NCBI GenBank assembly: GCA_947453965.1 | Contig: CANGIQ010000002.1 | Location: 1 to 64,000, forward strand | Reading direction: 5' to 3' | DNA from: Comamonadaceae bacterium | GTDB taxonomy: Bacteria > Pseudomonadota > Gammaproteobacteria > Burkholderiales > Burkholderiaceae_C | Length of the DNA stretch: 64,000 nucleotides | In this document: in pieces, positions 25,602-34,046 of the stretch | Position numbering within the stretch: the stretch's first letter is position 1 | Layout of the letters: every line of letters starts with the position of its first letter | Program-made: the position numbers and the translations under genes | The notes under the pieces: generated by a model | Databases searched by the model: none | Seen by the model: only the letters and a program-made list of their open reading frames with translations | Told to the model about the DNA's origin: nothing

Positions 25602-26750
25602 ATGGCAGAAGAAAGCGGCCAAGACAAAACCGAAGAACCGACGGCGCAGCGGCTCAAAAAAGCCCGTGAAGACGGGCAGATTGCCCGTTCCCAAGAGTTG
25701 GCTCCTGCGGCCATGATGGTGGTGGCGACCTTGTTTTTTACCATGATGGGTCAGTACCTGTTCAATGGTATGGGCAATTTGTTCAAGCACCAGCTGCAGT
25801 TTGACCGCCGTATCGTAGATAAGCCGGAATTGTTGCCAGCCATTTTTGGCAGCTCCATCGTTGATGGTTTGTTGATCGTGTTTCCCTTGGTGTGTGTGCT
25901 GTATGTGATTGCGGTGCTGTCGACCACCTTGGCCGGTGGCTTTATCTTTTCACCCAAGATGGTGTTGCCCAAGTTCAGCAAGCTCAACCCCATGACAGGT
26001 TTGGCGCGCATGTTTGGCCCCGACGCTTTGATCAACCTGGCCAAGGCTGTGGCCAAGTTCCTCGTGGTGGGCGCGATTTTGTTGATCTCGATCATGAACA
26101 ACTTGAATGATCTGACCAACATTTCCCAAATGGATTTGGGCCAAGCTGTCAAAGTGGCGGGAACCATCATTGTGGATTCTTGTTTTTGGCTGAGCTTAGG
26201 CCTGGTGTTGGTGGCCTTGGTGGATGTGCCTGTGCAACGTCATCAGCTCAACAAGAAGTTGAAGATGACCAAGCAAGAGGTGCGTGATGAGATGAAGAAC
26301 TCGGAAGGTAGCCCCGAGGTCAAAGGTCAAATTCGCCGTCGTCAGCGCGAAATTTTGGAAAACAAGATGATGGGCAAGGTCAAAGACGCCGATGTCGTCA
26401 TCACCAACCCAACCCACTTTGCGGTGGCCTTGTCGTATGACCCCACGGGCGACGGTGCGCCGCTCTTGGTGGCCAAGGGTGAAGACGGGTTGGCAGCCCG
26501 TATCCGTGAAGAAGCCCAAGAGCACGGTGTTTATCTTTTTGAAGCGCCTTTGCTGGCTCGCGCCTTATACTTCACGACCAAGCTGGATCATCCGATCCCA
26601 GAAGCTCTGTACCACGCGGTTGCGCAGGTCATTGCCTATGTGTTCAGCCTGAACCAGTCGTATGGTCGTGGCCAGGAAGTGGTCAAACCCACACCATCCA
26701 TCCCTGATGAGATGAAGTTCGACGCCAATGGCGTTTTGATGAACTCCTGA
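25602..26750 (+). CDS. flhB: Flagellar export gate protein FlhB
   Basis: Substrate-specificity switch of the export gate. 382 residues: four membrane helices in the first about 210 residues after the typical EESGQDKTEEPTAQRLKKAR start, and a C-terminal domain with the autocleavage motif NPTH (about 267-270, VVITNPTHFAVAL). Its linkage to fliOPQR is common; flhA is not in the window. Confidence 0.97.
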   Translation: MAEESGQDKTEEPTAQRLKKAREDGQIARSQELAPAAMMVVATLFFTMMGQYLFNGMGNLFKHQLQFDRRIVDKPELLPAIFGSSIVDGLLIVFPLVCVLYVIAVLSTTLAGGFIFSPKMVLPKFSKLNPMTGLARMFGPDALINLAKAVAKFLVVGAILLISIMNNLNDLTNISQMDLGQAVKVAGTIIVDSCFWLSLGLVLVALVDVPVQRHQLNKKLKMTKQEVRDEMKNSEGSPEVKGQIRRRQREILENKMMGKVKDADVVITNPTHFAVALSYDPTGDGAPLLVAKGEDGLAARIREEAQEHGVYLFEAPLLARALYFTTKLDHPIPEALYHAVAQVIAYVFSLNQSYGRGQEVVKPTPSIPDEMKFDANGVLMNS

Positions 26751-26767
26751 GATGAGCTGAAGCGCGC

Positions 26768-28390
26768 ATGACAGATATATTCCAAAGCCCCGGTGACCGG
26801 TTGCGTTTTGAGATCCTCCTCAAGTCTTTGAAGGAGGGCAGTACCAATTTGGCCGTGCTCAGCGAGCACGACAAGGTGCTCGATTTTTATGGTGATTTGT
26901 TTGAAGAACGCTTGCTGGCCCAGGGCGATGGCCAAGTCGAGTTTTGTTCTTCCACCAACTCAGAACGTTTGGTTCAAAAGTTCAACGAAATTTTGTCGGA
27001 GCTCACGCTCAACCAAGCGCTGGAAAAAGACAAAAAGCACGCACCACGACGTTATTTGGTGTTCCGTGATTCGATCTTGATGCAAGACTTTGAGCTGCAG
27101 CTGCTGGCCCGTCTGGTCAATGGCTTTCCAGCCAGCAACATCACGGTGATCTTGCTCATCAACAGCAAAGGCAATTACCGCAGCAAACTGCAAGCCTTTG
27201 GCAAGAGCTTGGTGGAATGGGAAGTCGAAACCCAAGCTGGCGAAGCCAAGAGCGATTTGGGGGATGACTGGGTGCGTTCCGATCCCGAACCCACGCCTGA
27301 GCCGCCCGTGTTGCGTGACGAGGTGACGCCTGTTGCGCAGTTGCTGAATATTCCGACCAAAACTTCTTGGCGTGTGCCCGGGTTTGGCAAGCGCCAAGAA
27401 CCGGTGCTCGCGCCGGATGCTTTGTCGACCAAACCCGCATCGCCTGATGCGATCGCAAGTGCGCCTTCTTTTGCTAACGTCTTAGCTGCTGCACCTGCGG
27501 TGACGACGGCCGCTGCAGCGCCGTTGCCGATGCCCGAAATGTCGCGTGAACCTGCTTTGCACGCACTGGCGCCAAGCGCTAGCGATGCCCCGGCCGACAC
27601 GGACTTGTTCAAACGGCCAACCCGCCGCATCCGATGGGGTTGGGTGTTCGTGTTGTTCTTGTTGTCTACAGGTGTGTTTGCTGTGATGTACCAAGAGTTG
27701 GTGCTCAGCGAAGTCGAGCAGTTCAAGAAATACCTGTTGCGTGGCACTCCCGCTGTGGCTGCGCCTGCTGAAGAGGCAGCCAGTGCGGCGGCTTTGCAAG
27801 CGGCCAGCGAGGCAGCGGCTTCGGCTGCGCAAGAAGTGGCTGCCAGCGCCGCAGCGGCTGCGAGTGCGGCGCAGGCGATGCCTGCTAGCGCAGCGCTTGA
27901 TCCCAAAGAATCCCTGGTGAGCGCTTCGTCGCCTGTGCCTGTCAAAGCGCTGGTACCCGCTGCAGCGGCTTCTGCGCCGATCGCTGTGGCTGCCTCAGCA
28001 CCAGCCTCTGCGCCCGCGTCCAAGCCTGAGACGAAAGCCCCGGCTGAACCCGCTGACAAAAATACGGCTAAACCTAATGCCAAAGAAGCCGATACCCAAT
28101 CAGATGAGACTTGGGTGAGTCAATTGCCAGCCAACGGCTATGTGGTGCAGTTGGCGGCGTTTGACACCGAGGAAGAAGCCCAATCTTTGAAGCGCGCGCA
28201 GACGGTGTATGCCAAAGCGCGCGTGTTGCGCGTCTACAAAAAGGACACTAAAAAGCGGTATTTCATCTTGGTCGCTGGCCCTTGGGCGACCAAGGCCGAG
28301 GCTGATGCATTCATGCAGTCGAGCCCCGTCTTGGCCAAAGGATGGTTGCGCAGTGTGAAGTCACTGAAAGCCCAATTTACAAAGCCTTGA
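26768..28390 (+). CDS. SPOR-domain membrane protein (DamX-like architecture)
   Basis: 540 residues. N-terminal cytoplasmic domain about 1-155 of unknown fold (LFEERLLAQGDGQVEFCSST..., possibly a degenerate ATPase-like domain as in DamX). One membrane helix about 290-309 (WGWVFVLFLLSTGVFAVMY), a long Ala/Ser/Pro-rich periplasmic linker, and a SPOR domain about 457-525 (GYVVQLAAFDTEEEAQSLKR ... YFILVAGPW). SPOR domains bind denuded peptidoglycan, usually at division sites. The gene lies 17 bases after flhB on the same strand, so a role in wall passage or placement of the flagellum is possible (inference). Confidence 0.8.
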   Translation: MTDIFQSPGDRLRFEILLKSLKEGSTNLAVLSEHDKVLDFYGDLFEERLLAQGDGQVEFCSSTNSERLVQKFNEILSELTLNQALEKDKKHAPRRYLVFRDSILMQDFELQLLARLVNGFPASNITVILLINSKGNYRSKLQAFGKSLVEWEVETQAGEAKSDLGDDWVRSDPEPTPEPPVLRDEVTPVAQLLNIPTKTSWRVPGFGKRQEPVLAPDALSTKPASPDAIASAPSFANVLAAAPAVTTAAAAPLPMPEMSREPALHALAPSASDAPADTDLFKRPTRRIRWGWVFVLFLLSTGVFAVMYQELVLSEVEQFKKYLLRGTPAVAAPAEEAASAAALQAASEAAASAAQEVAASAAAAASAAQAMPASAALDPKESLVSASSPVPVKALVPAAAASAPIAVAASAPASAPASKPETKAPAEPADKNTAKPNAKEADTQSDETWVSQLPANGYVVQLAAFDTEEEAQSLKRAQTVYAKARVLRVYKKDTKKRYFILVAGPWATKAEADAFMQSSPVLAKGWLRSVKSLKAQFTKP

Positions 28391-28412
28391 AGCTGAGGTG
28401 AGGAATGAAGTC

Positions 28413-28793
28413 ATGAATCAAGAAGAAGTCAGCGTGATCCGTCCTGATCACGACGCGACCCAAAGCGTCATCGACGACGTTCCTGCCTTTGAACCGGGCT
28501 ATCAACCGGAGCAGCTGCCCAAGCTGGAGGTGCCAAATTTGGATGCCGAGGTGCAAAGCCTCACGGCTTCCGAGTTGGCACAAGTGCCGACCTTGATGGA
28601 CCAAGTGGGGCATGAAGAACCCGAGTCTCCCGAGGCGCTCCCCGTCAGTGAATCAGAGCCTGCCGCTCAAGTGCTGCCAGTTCAAGCCGATCATTTATGG
28701 GAGTTGTTCCAGGTCCGTATGGATACGTTGACGACGGACATTAAGGAGCTCAATGATCGACTGGATCAGCTCGAAATTAGATCAAAGGTTTGA
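28413..28793 (+). CDS. Small acidic protein with a C-terminal coiled coil, function unknown
   Basis: 126 residues from ATG 28413 (AGG Shine-Dalgarno; an upstream in-frame GTG at 28398 is less likely). Very acidic, with Glu/Asp/Pro-rich middle segments, no membrane helix, and a heptad-like C-terminus (MDTLTTDIKELNDRLDQLEI). It ends 2 bases before the next gene. No family is recognised; it may bind the coiled-coil protein that follows. Confidence 0.65.
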   Translation: MNQEEVSVIRPDHDATQSVIDDVPAFEPGYQPEQLPKLEVPNLDAEVQSLTASELAQVPTLMDQVGHEEPESPEALPVSESEPAAQVLPVQADHLWELFQVRMDTLTTDIKELNDRLDQLEIRSKV

Positions 28794-28795
28794 AT

Positions 28796-30016
28796 ATGGC
28801 GGATTCCCAACAACCCACAGACGACGAGGCAACGCCACATTTGGATGTGGAGGAAACTGCCGATCGCTTGACCGAACTGGCCAATCAGTCGATGGACAGT
28901 AACGAAGTCGCGCGTCAAATTGAGGAGCTCACTTCGGTGGTGCTCGACTCGGCCGAGGTGTCGACCCGCTCAGCCTCGATTGCGGCTGACGTCAGCGCGA
29001 CCATGCGCGCCGTGGTGGCCAAAATCCAAGAAACCAACCGCCGTAATGTGCTGCATTCGCGCATCACCCTGGCTGCTTTTGTCGCGTGTTTGTTGATCGC
29101 CATGGGTGTGTTTTTGGCGGTGACGCTGAAGATGACCAAGTCCATCAAAGAACTGGACGCCATGATTTACGCCATGGCCAAGCGTGTGATTGAGGTCGAT
29201 GCCAGCTTGACGGCGATTGGTAAAACCAACTCTGACTTTTCAGAAATCACTGAAAAACAAGAGGCGATGAACACCACCCAAACCCAAGTGGCCAATCGTC
29301 TCGAAGAGTTGAACAAAGTGTTGACGGGCATGCCCACGGTGATTGCAACCCAATCGAACAAATCCACCGAAGCCCAGTTCCAAGCCATGCAAAAACAATT
29401 GCAGGCGGTCGAAGCCAAGGTTCAAACCTTGAGTCAAGCGGCGGCATCACGCCAGCCCGCAGCGGCTCCGGCCAGTGGTCCCAATACCTTGGCCTTGATG
29501 GCCGAGATTCAAAAACTCAGAAGCGATGTGAACGCAGGTTTGCAAGCGCGGGAAAAATCGCAATCAGCGGCTGAGCAAGCCGCTGTGAAGACGCTCGAAA
29601 AATCAGCCGACAAAGCCGTGGCCGCCGCCGCCGCCGCTGAGCGCGCGGCTGAAAAAGCGGCTGCGTCAGAGAAAGCTTCTGCTGCTGAACGTTTGGCGTC
29701 GCAAAAAGCGGCAGCCGAAAAAGCAGCCGCCATGCGTGCAACACCTCCAGCACCACCTGAAAAATCGGCAGAGAGAATTGCGGCTGAAAAAGCAGCGGCG
29801 GCCGCTGTGGCCAAAGCGGCCGCTGACCGTGCCGCCACAGAACGCGCTGCTGAGCGTGCAGCCATTGCCGAGCGCGCAGCAGAAAAAGCCCGTGCAGCTG
29901 CGGCTGCCGCTTCTGCCGCTGCCGCAGCTTCTGCCGCACAAGCTGCAGCGCCTACACAGCGTGAGCGGCCCGTCACGATCCAATACCCACGTGTACCTGC
30001 CGCTGGCAGCCAGTAA
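28796..30016 (+). CDS. Ala-rich coiled-coil membrane protein, function unknown
   Basis: 406 residues from ATG 28796 (AAAGG Shine-Dalgarno). A cytoplasmic N-terminus of about 90 residues with helical heptads (NEVARQIEELTSVVL), one membrane helix about 91-112 (AAFVACLLIAMGVFLAVTL), then a predicted coiled coil to about 230 and a long Ala/Glu/Lys helix with AAEKAAA-type repeats to about 390. The low complexity makes homology searches unreliable. It is last in the gene run after flhB, and its stop directly abuts the stop of the convergent gene. Confidence 0.65.
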   Translation: MADSQQPTDDEATPHLDVEETADRLTELANQSMDSNEVARQIEELTSVVLDSAEVSTRSASIAADVSATMRAVVAKIQETNRRNVLHSRITLAAFVACLLIAMGVFLAVTLKMTKSIKELDAMIYAMAKRVIEVDASLTAIGKTNSDFSEITEKQEAMNTTQTQVANRLEELNKVLTGMPTVIATQSNKSTEAQFQAMQKQLQAVEAKVQTLSQAAASRQPAAAPASGPNTLALMAEIQKLRSDVNAGLQAREKSQSAAEQAAVKTLEKSADKAVAAAAAAERAAEKAAASEKASAAERLASQKAAAEKAAAMRATPPAPPEKSAERIAAEKAAAAAVAKAAADRAATERAAERAAIAERAAEKARAAAAAASAAAAASAAQAAAPTQRERPVTIQYPRVPAAGSQ

Positions 30017-31669
30017 TTAACCGCCAGAGGCGGCGGCTTGTAGGCCAAACTGTGTCGCACTGGCCAATGGCCAGTCGCGGTACACAGAAGGTAGGCTGTT
30101 GAGGTCGTCTTGCAGCAAAGCATCGGCTGGCACCGTGTCGATCAACTCTGACAAATGCAAGGTTTGTGTTTCGCTCACGCGGCGCATGATGTGCTTGGGT
30201 GTGATGTCGCTGGGCTGTGTCAAGCCAGAAGCTTCCATCAACTCCTGCAGTGCTTCCAAGGTATGGGTGTGAAAGTTGTGAACACGCTCGGCTTTGCTCG
30301 GCACCACCAAGGCCATTTGGCGCTGAGGGTCCTGAGTGGTCACGCCGGTGGGGCAGTTGCCGGTATGGCAGGTCTGCGCTTGAATGCATCCCAAAGCGAA
30401 CATAAAGCCCCGTGCGCTGTTGCACCAGTCGGCGCCTAAGGCGAGGGCACGTGCGATGTCAAAGGCGCTGATGATTTTGCCGCTGGCACCGACGCGGATT
30501 TGATCACGCAAGCCCGTACCCACCAAGGTGTTGTGCACCAATCGCAAGGCTTCTTGCAAAGGCATGCCCATGTGGTCAGAGAACTCCAGTGGGGCCGCGC
30601 CCGTGCCGCCTTCGGCACCATCCACCACCACAAAGTCAGGGCGAATACCTGTCTCTAGCATGGCTTTGACAATGCCAAACCACTCCCATGGATGACCAAT
30701 GCACAACTTGATGCCCACCGGTTTACCTTCGCTCAAGGTGCGCAGTTGCTGCACAAATGCCATCATTTCCAAGGGTGTCGAAAAGGTGCTGTGGCTGGCG
30801 GGAGACACACAGTCTTCACCGATCTGAACGCCCCGTGCTTCGGCGATTTCTTCCGTCACTTTGGGACCTGGCAAGACGCCACCATGTCCGGGTTTGGCGC
30901 CTTGGCTGAGTTTGATTTCCACCATCTTGACTTGAGGCGAGCGCACGTTTTCGACAAATTTTTCAGGGCTGAAGTGGCCGGTTGCGTCACGGCAACCGAA
31001 GTAGCCCGAGCCAATTTCCCAAATCAAATCACCGCCGTGTGTACGATGGTGGCGCGAGATGGAGCCTTCGCCCGTATCGTGGGCAAACCCACCCATCTTG
31101 GCGCCTAAGTTCAGCGCCAACACAGCATTGGCACTGAGTGCGCCAAAGCTCATGGCTGAGACATTGAACAAGCTGATGCTGTAGGGCTGCGTGCAGGCGC
31201 TGCCACCGACTTGAACTCGGAAATTGTGGTCGTGCAGTTGAGAGGGGGCAATGGAATGGTTGATCCACTCATAGCCGATCGCGCGCACATCAAGTTGTGT
31301 GCCAAATGGGCGTTTGTCGGAAGCCCCTTTGGCGCGCGAGTACACCAAGGTGCGTTGAGCGCGTGAGAAGGGGGAGGCTTCTGTTTCTGACTCTAAGAAA
31401 TACTGGCGAATTTCGGGGCGAATGGTTTCAAGCATGAAGCGCAAATGCCCAATCACAGGGTAGTTGCGCAAGATCGCGTGATGCTGTTGCTGCAGATCGT
31501 ACAAACCGATCAAGCTCAGCGCCAGAAAAAACACAGGCCACCAACCACTCAGGCCTGTGACGCCCGCCCCCAAGAGCGTGAATAGCAAAAGAACGACGGA
31601 AGCAATGAAGGCGGTGTAGCGCACCGGATAGATCTGATTGAGTTTGTCCAGCATGCGTGAGGCCTCCAA
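30017..31669 (-). CDS. FMN-binding glutamate synthase family protein
   Basis: 550 residues: two N-terminal membrane helices (about 18-60), then a glutamate-synthase-type FMN TIM barrel. Visible are SISLFNVSAMSFGALSANAV, KPGHGGVLPGPKVTEEIAEARG, DGAEGGTGAAP and the CIQAQTCHTGNCPTGV cluster resembling the Fe-S cysteines of GltB. The amidotransferase domain of GltB is missing, so this is the stand-alone GltB-like family whose substrate is uncertain. The start could also be the Met at residue 6. It does not look flagellar and separates two parts of the island. Confidence 0.85.
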   Translation of the reverse strand: MEASRMLDKLNQIYPVRYTAFIASVVLLLFTLLGAGVTGLSGWWPVFFLALSLIGLYDLQQQHHAILRNYPVIGHLRFMLETIRPEIRQYFLESETEASPFSRAQRTLVYSRAKGASDKRPFGTQLDVRAIGYEWINHSIAPSQLHDHNFRVQVGGSACTQPYSISLFNVSAMSFGALSANAVLALNLGAKMGGFAHDTGEGSISRHHRTHGGDLIWEIGSGYFGCRDATGHFSPEKFVENVRSPQVKMVEIKLSQGAKPGHGGVLPGPKVTEEIAEARGVQIGEDCVSPASHSTFSTPLEMMAFVQQLRTLSEGKPVGIKLCIGHPWEWFGIVKAMLETGIRPDFVVVDGAEGGTGAAPLEFSDHMGMPLQEALRLVHNTLVGTGLRDQIRVGASGKIISAFDIARALALGADWCNSARGFMFALGCIQAQTCHTGNCPTGVTTQDPQRQMALVVPSKAERVHNFHTHTLEALQELMEASGLTQPSDITPKHIMRRVSETQTLHLSELIDTVPADALLQDDLNSLPSVYRDWPLASATQFGLQAAASGG

Positions 31670-31684
31670 GGCGACAGTGAAAAA

Positions 31685-32194
31685 TTAAGGTTTGAGCTTG
31701 GCCGCCAACTTACTTTGCGCTAAGGCTGAGACTTGAACGCGTTGACGCGCAGCTGCCAATTGCTGGTCGGCCGCTTGCTGCACATCATTCAGTCGTTCCA
31801 TGATGGTGCTACGCAAATCGGTCAAGTCTTGGTCGAGTTTGTTGAGCCTCTCTTGCAACTCGCGTTGCAAGGCCATGCGTTGGGTGAGCAAATTGACTTC
31901 AGCCGCAATGGTGCGCCAAGTTTGTGTCAACTCATCTGTGGGTGACACGCGCAGCTGTTCAAACAACTCGCTCATCAAAGGGTCAAACAGAGGTGATGAG
32001 AGGTCTTCGCTGGAGTCTGGCACGTCGGTCAAGGTGGGTACGTTGTCGGGCACTGCCGTTGGCTCGTTCGCAGGCGGATGCAGCGGCGTGGTTTGGCGGT
32101 GGGCTTGCAGCATGTCATTGACTTGCCCCCAGCCTTGCTCAGGCGTGTATTGTTTGAGTCCTTTGAAAGACAAGAACTGCGGTTCGGCGCTCAT
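31685..32194 (-). CDS. Coiled-coil partner of the ParA-type ATPase, function unknown
   Basis: 169 residues from the ATG at 32194, which overlaps the ParA stop by 4 bases (ATGA); the long upstream open frame is antisense-like and rejected. The N-terminus is SAEPQFLSFKGLKQYTPEQG, the middle is Pro/Thr-rich, and the C-terminal about 90 residues form heptads (LLTQRMALQRELQERLNKLD). It is not a ParB by motif. Coupling suggests it is the localising or activating partner of the ATPase. Confidence 0.7.
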   Translation of the reverse strand: MSAEPQFLSFKGLKQYTPEQGWGQVNDMLQAHRQTTPLHPPANEPTAVPDNVPTLTDVPDSSEDLSSPLFDPLMSELFEQLRVSPTDELTQTWRTIAAEVNLLTQRMALQRELQERLNKLDQDLTDLRSTIMERLNDVQQAADQQLAAARQRVQVSALAQSKLAAKLKP

Positions 32195-33156
32195 TTGCTG
32201 ATCACACCCATGGAGATACGTTTCAAGAACTGGGGAATGCCCATAGCGGCCATATGGCCTGCCGCGGTGGTGGGCTTGGCGCTGGGGATTGTGTCGTCGG
32301 GGCGCACTTTTTGCAAGCGATGGCGGCCCAGCACAGAGTATTGGTGGGCCAAGGTGCTGGAGGTTGCCAGCAAGTTGTGACGTCCGCCTGTTGCGTTGGC
32401 TGTTGCATGGGCACCCAAGACGCCGCTGCGCAATGGTGGGCTCGTGCGCACGGGGCTGTTGGCAGGTCGCATGCCGTTTTGCGCATGCGCTGTTTGGCGC
32501 ATATCGCGCGCCGCAGCCACGGCTTTGCCAAATTCCACAAAAGAGGAACCACACGCATCGGGCAAGTCCATTAGATAACCACGTTCAAACATTTCGCGTG
32601 CGGTTTGCGCTTCCAAAATGGGTGGTGCCAGCATGAAACTGACAGGAAAGCGCTGCTTCGAAAACACATCGCTGCGCAGTTGTTCGGGCTGCACGCGAGT
32701 GGGGCACACCAACAACGTGGGAGGGGTATGAATGGCGGAGTCGAAGACCCAACGGTGGCGACTCAAGAAACCCGCTGTTGCGGCCAATTCCATTTCAGAG
32801 ACGGAGGTTGGCACGATCACCAAGTCGTACTCAAACATCAACTCGCCGGCAATGGAGTCGGTCCAGGTCAAATCACAGATCACCACTTCTGAGCTGCTTG
32901 CGGCACGACGCAGGTGCAAGCGTGCGTCCAAGATGGGGCGGTTACCACCTTGATCCAAGGGCAAGATGTGGTGTTGAATGGCCACCCCAATTTGAGGTGC
33001 ACGACGCAGCCAGGTGCTGGATGAGCCATGGGTGTCAAAGTCAATCAAGGTCACAGTTTGACCTTGGCTGCGCATGTACGCAGCCAAGTTAGCAGAGACA
33101 GTGCTCTTACCGACGCCACCTTTTTGACTGGTGACCAAAATTTTGAAAGTTGACAT
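32191..33156 (-). CDS. ParA/MinD-family ATPase (orphan)
   Basis: 321 residues. Deviant Walker A KGGVGKST (12-19) with the signature Lys, DFDTHGSSSTWLRR as the switch region, and VVICDLTW for Walker B. The C-terminal about 100 residues diverge from plasmid ParA and look partly disordered. No parB or parS-like repeat is visible nearby. Located beside flagellar genes, it could position flagella or another polar machine, as FlhG or ParC do; it could also be a protein-cargo ParA unrelated to flagella. Confidence 0.85.
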   Translation of the reverse strand: MSTFKILVTSQKGGVGKSTVSANLAAYMRSQGQTVTLIDFDTHGSSSTWLRRAPQIGVAIQHHILPLDQGGNRPILDARLHLRRAASSSEVVICDLTWTDSIAGELMFEYDLVIVPTSVSEMELAATAGFLSRHRWVFDSAIHTPPTLLVCPTRVQPEQLRSDVFSKQRFPVSFMLAPPILEAQTAREMFERGYLMDLPDACGSSFVEFGKAVAAARDMRQTAHAQNGMRPANSPVRTSPPLRSGVLGAHATANATGGRHNLLATSSTLAHQYSVLGRHRLQKVRPDDTIPSAKPTTAAGHMAAMGIPQFLKRISMGVISK

Positions 33157-33511
33157 TTATCTTCTCCAGACCCCAGCCATGAATAGCGGGGGGAATCGAA
33201 TTTACATGCGCACCATCACAGGGGTCAATGCGAGCGTTGGTGCGGGCTTGGGACGGTTGGGGGACTGATTCTATTCATTATTAGATACTTTGGTGTTATT
33301 TAAAAGGAAAAAAGAAATGAAATTAAGAATATTTAGGATGTTGTTGATTTATAAAGTATTTTTAGAAAATGTCAAAAAAAACAACACTTTCATTGTTTTG
33401 ACCGATAAATCCAGCATCCACCGCAGAGATTTCAGGATTCCATGAAGTTCACTCAAGAGACAAAGTCCCTCCGTTAAAATCAATGGGTTAACTTTCTATA
33501 CTCATCACTCC
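33157..33511. other. AT-rich intergenic region with one possible 42-codon ORF
   Basis: This 355-base gap between the divergent parA and pal-like genes is clearly more AT-rich than its surroundings from about 33270 to 33420. A frame at 33317-33445 (plus strand; MKLRIFRMLLIYKVFLENVK...) has an AAAGG-like site upstream, but its composition is that of the AT-rich DNA and I do not call it a gene. The gap probably holds the promoters of both flanking genes; I cannot place them with confidence. Confidence 0.5.
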
Positions 33512-34021
33512 ATGTCCAAACGCCGCATCGCGCTTCTTTCTTTTGTTTCGTTGGCTTTTTTGTCAGCCTGTAGCTCTACCAAGTTGGACAACACGTCTGA
33601 CGTCACCGGCAAAGCGGTCGATGCGGCGGGGGTCAGCAATGTGGCATCCGTGGTGGCAGACCACTTGAACCCCAACAGCCTGATTTCGACACAGCGCAGC
33701 GTCTACTTTGACTTTGACCAATTCAATGTCAAGGCATCAGAAACTGCCGTGGTCGAGCGTCAAGGCAAGTACTTGGCTTCCAAACCCAATTTGGCCATCC
33801 GCTTAGAAGGCAATGCCGACGAGCGCGGTGGTCGTGAATACAACTTGGCCTTGGGTCAAAAACGTGCCGAAGCTGTGGCGCGCGCACTCAAGGTGTATGG
33901 CGTGAGCGACAAGCAAGCGGAACCTGTGAGCTTTGGCAGCGAGAAGCCCAAAGCGCAAGGCCATGACGAAGCAGCGTGGGCGCAAAACCGCCGCGTTGAT
34001 TTCGCTTACCCCGCCAAGTGA
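33512..34021 (+). CDS. Pal-like OmpA-family outer membrane lipoprotein
   Basis: 169 residues. Lipoprotein signal peptide with lipobox LSAC (SLAFLSACSS), a linker, then an OmpA-like peptidoglycan-binding domain about 65-169: VYFDFDQFNVKASE, RLEGNADERGGREYNLALGQ and NRRVDFAY. This resembles Pal, but tolB and the Tol genes are not adjacent, so it may be a Pal paralogue. It would link the outer membrane to the wall. Confidence 0.88.
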   Translation: MSKRRIALLSFVSLAFLSACSSTKLDNTSDVTGKAVDAAGVSNVASVVADHLNPNSLISTQRSVYFDFDQFNVKASETAVVERQGKYLASKPNLAIRLEGNADERGGREYNLALGQKRAEAVARALKVYGVSDKQAEPVSFGSEKPKAQGHDEAAWAQNRRVDFAYPAK

Positions 34022-34046
34022 TGCACACGGCTGCGTGCGTGCATTG

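Noticed and set aside
32195-32554. Upstream extension of the ParA-partner frame
   Set aside because: It overlaps ParA in another frame, has low-complexity Arg/Pro/Ser content, and the ATG at 32194 sits in an ATGA overlap with the ParA stop.
32812-32830. TTGGCACGATC sequence resembling a -24 element
   Set aside because: It is inside the parA coding region and lacks the GC at the -12 position.
33317-33445. 42-codon ORF with an AAAGG-like site
   Set aside because: Its residues reflect the AT-rich DNA (Lys, Ile, Phe, Asn); no domain or hydropathy pattern supports a protein.
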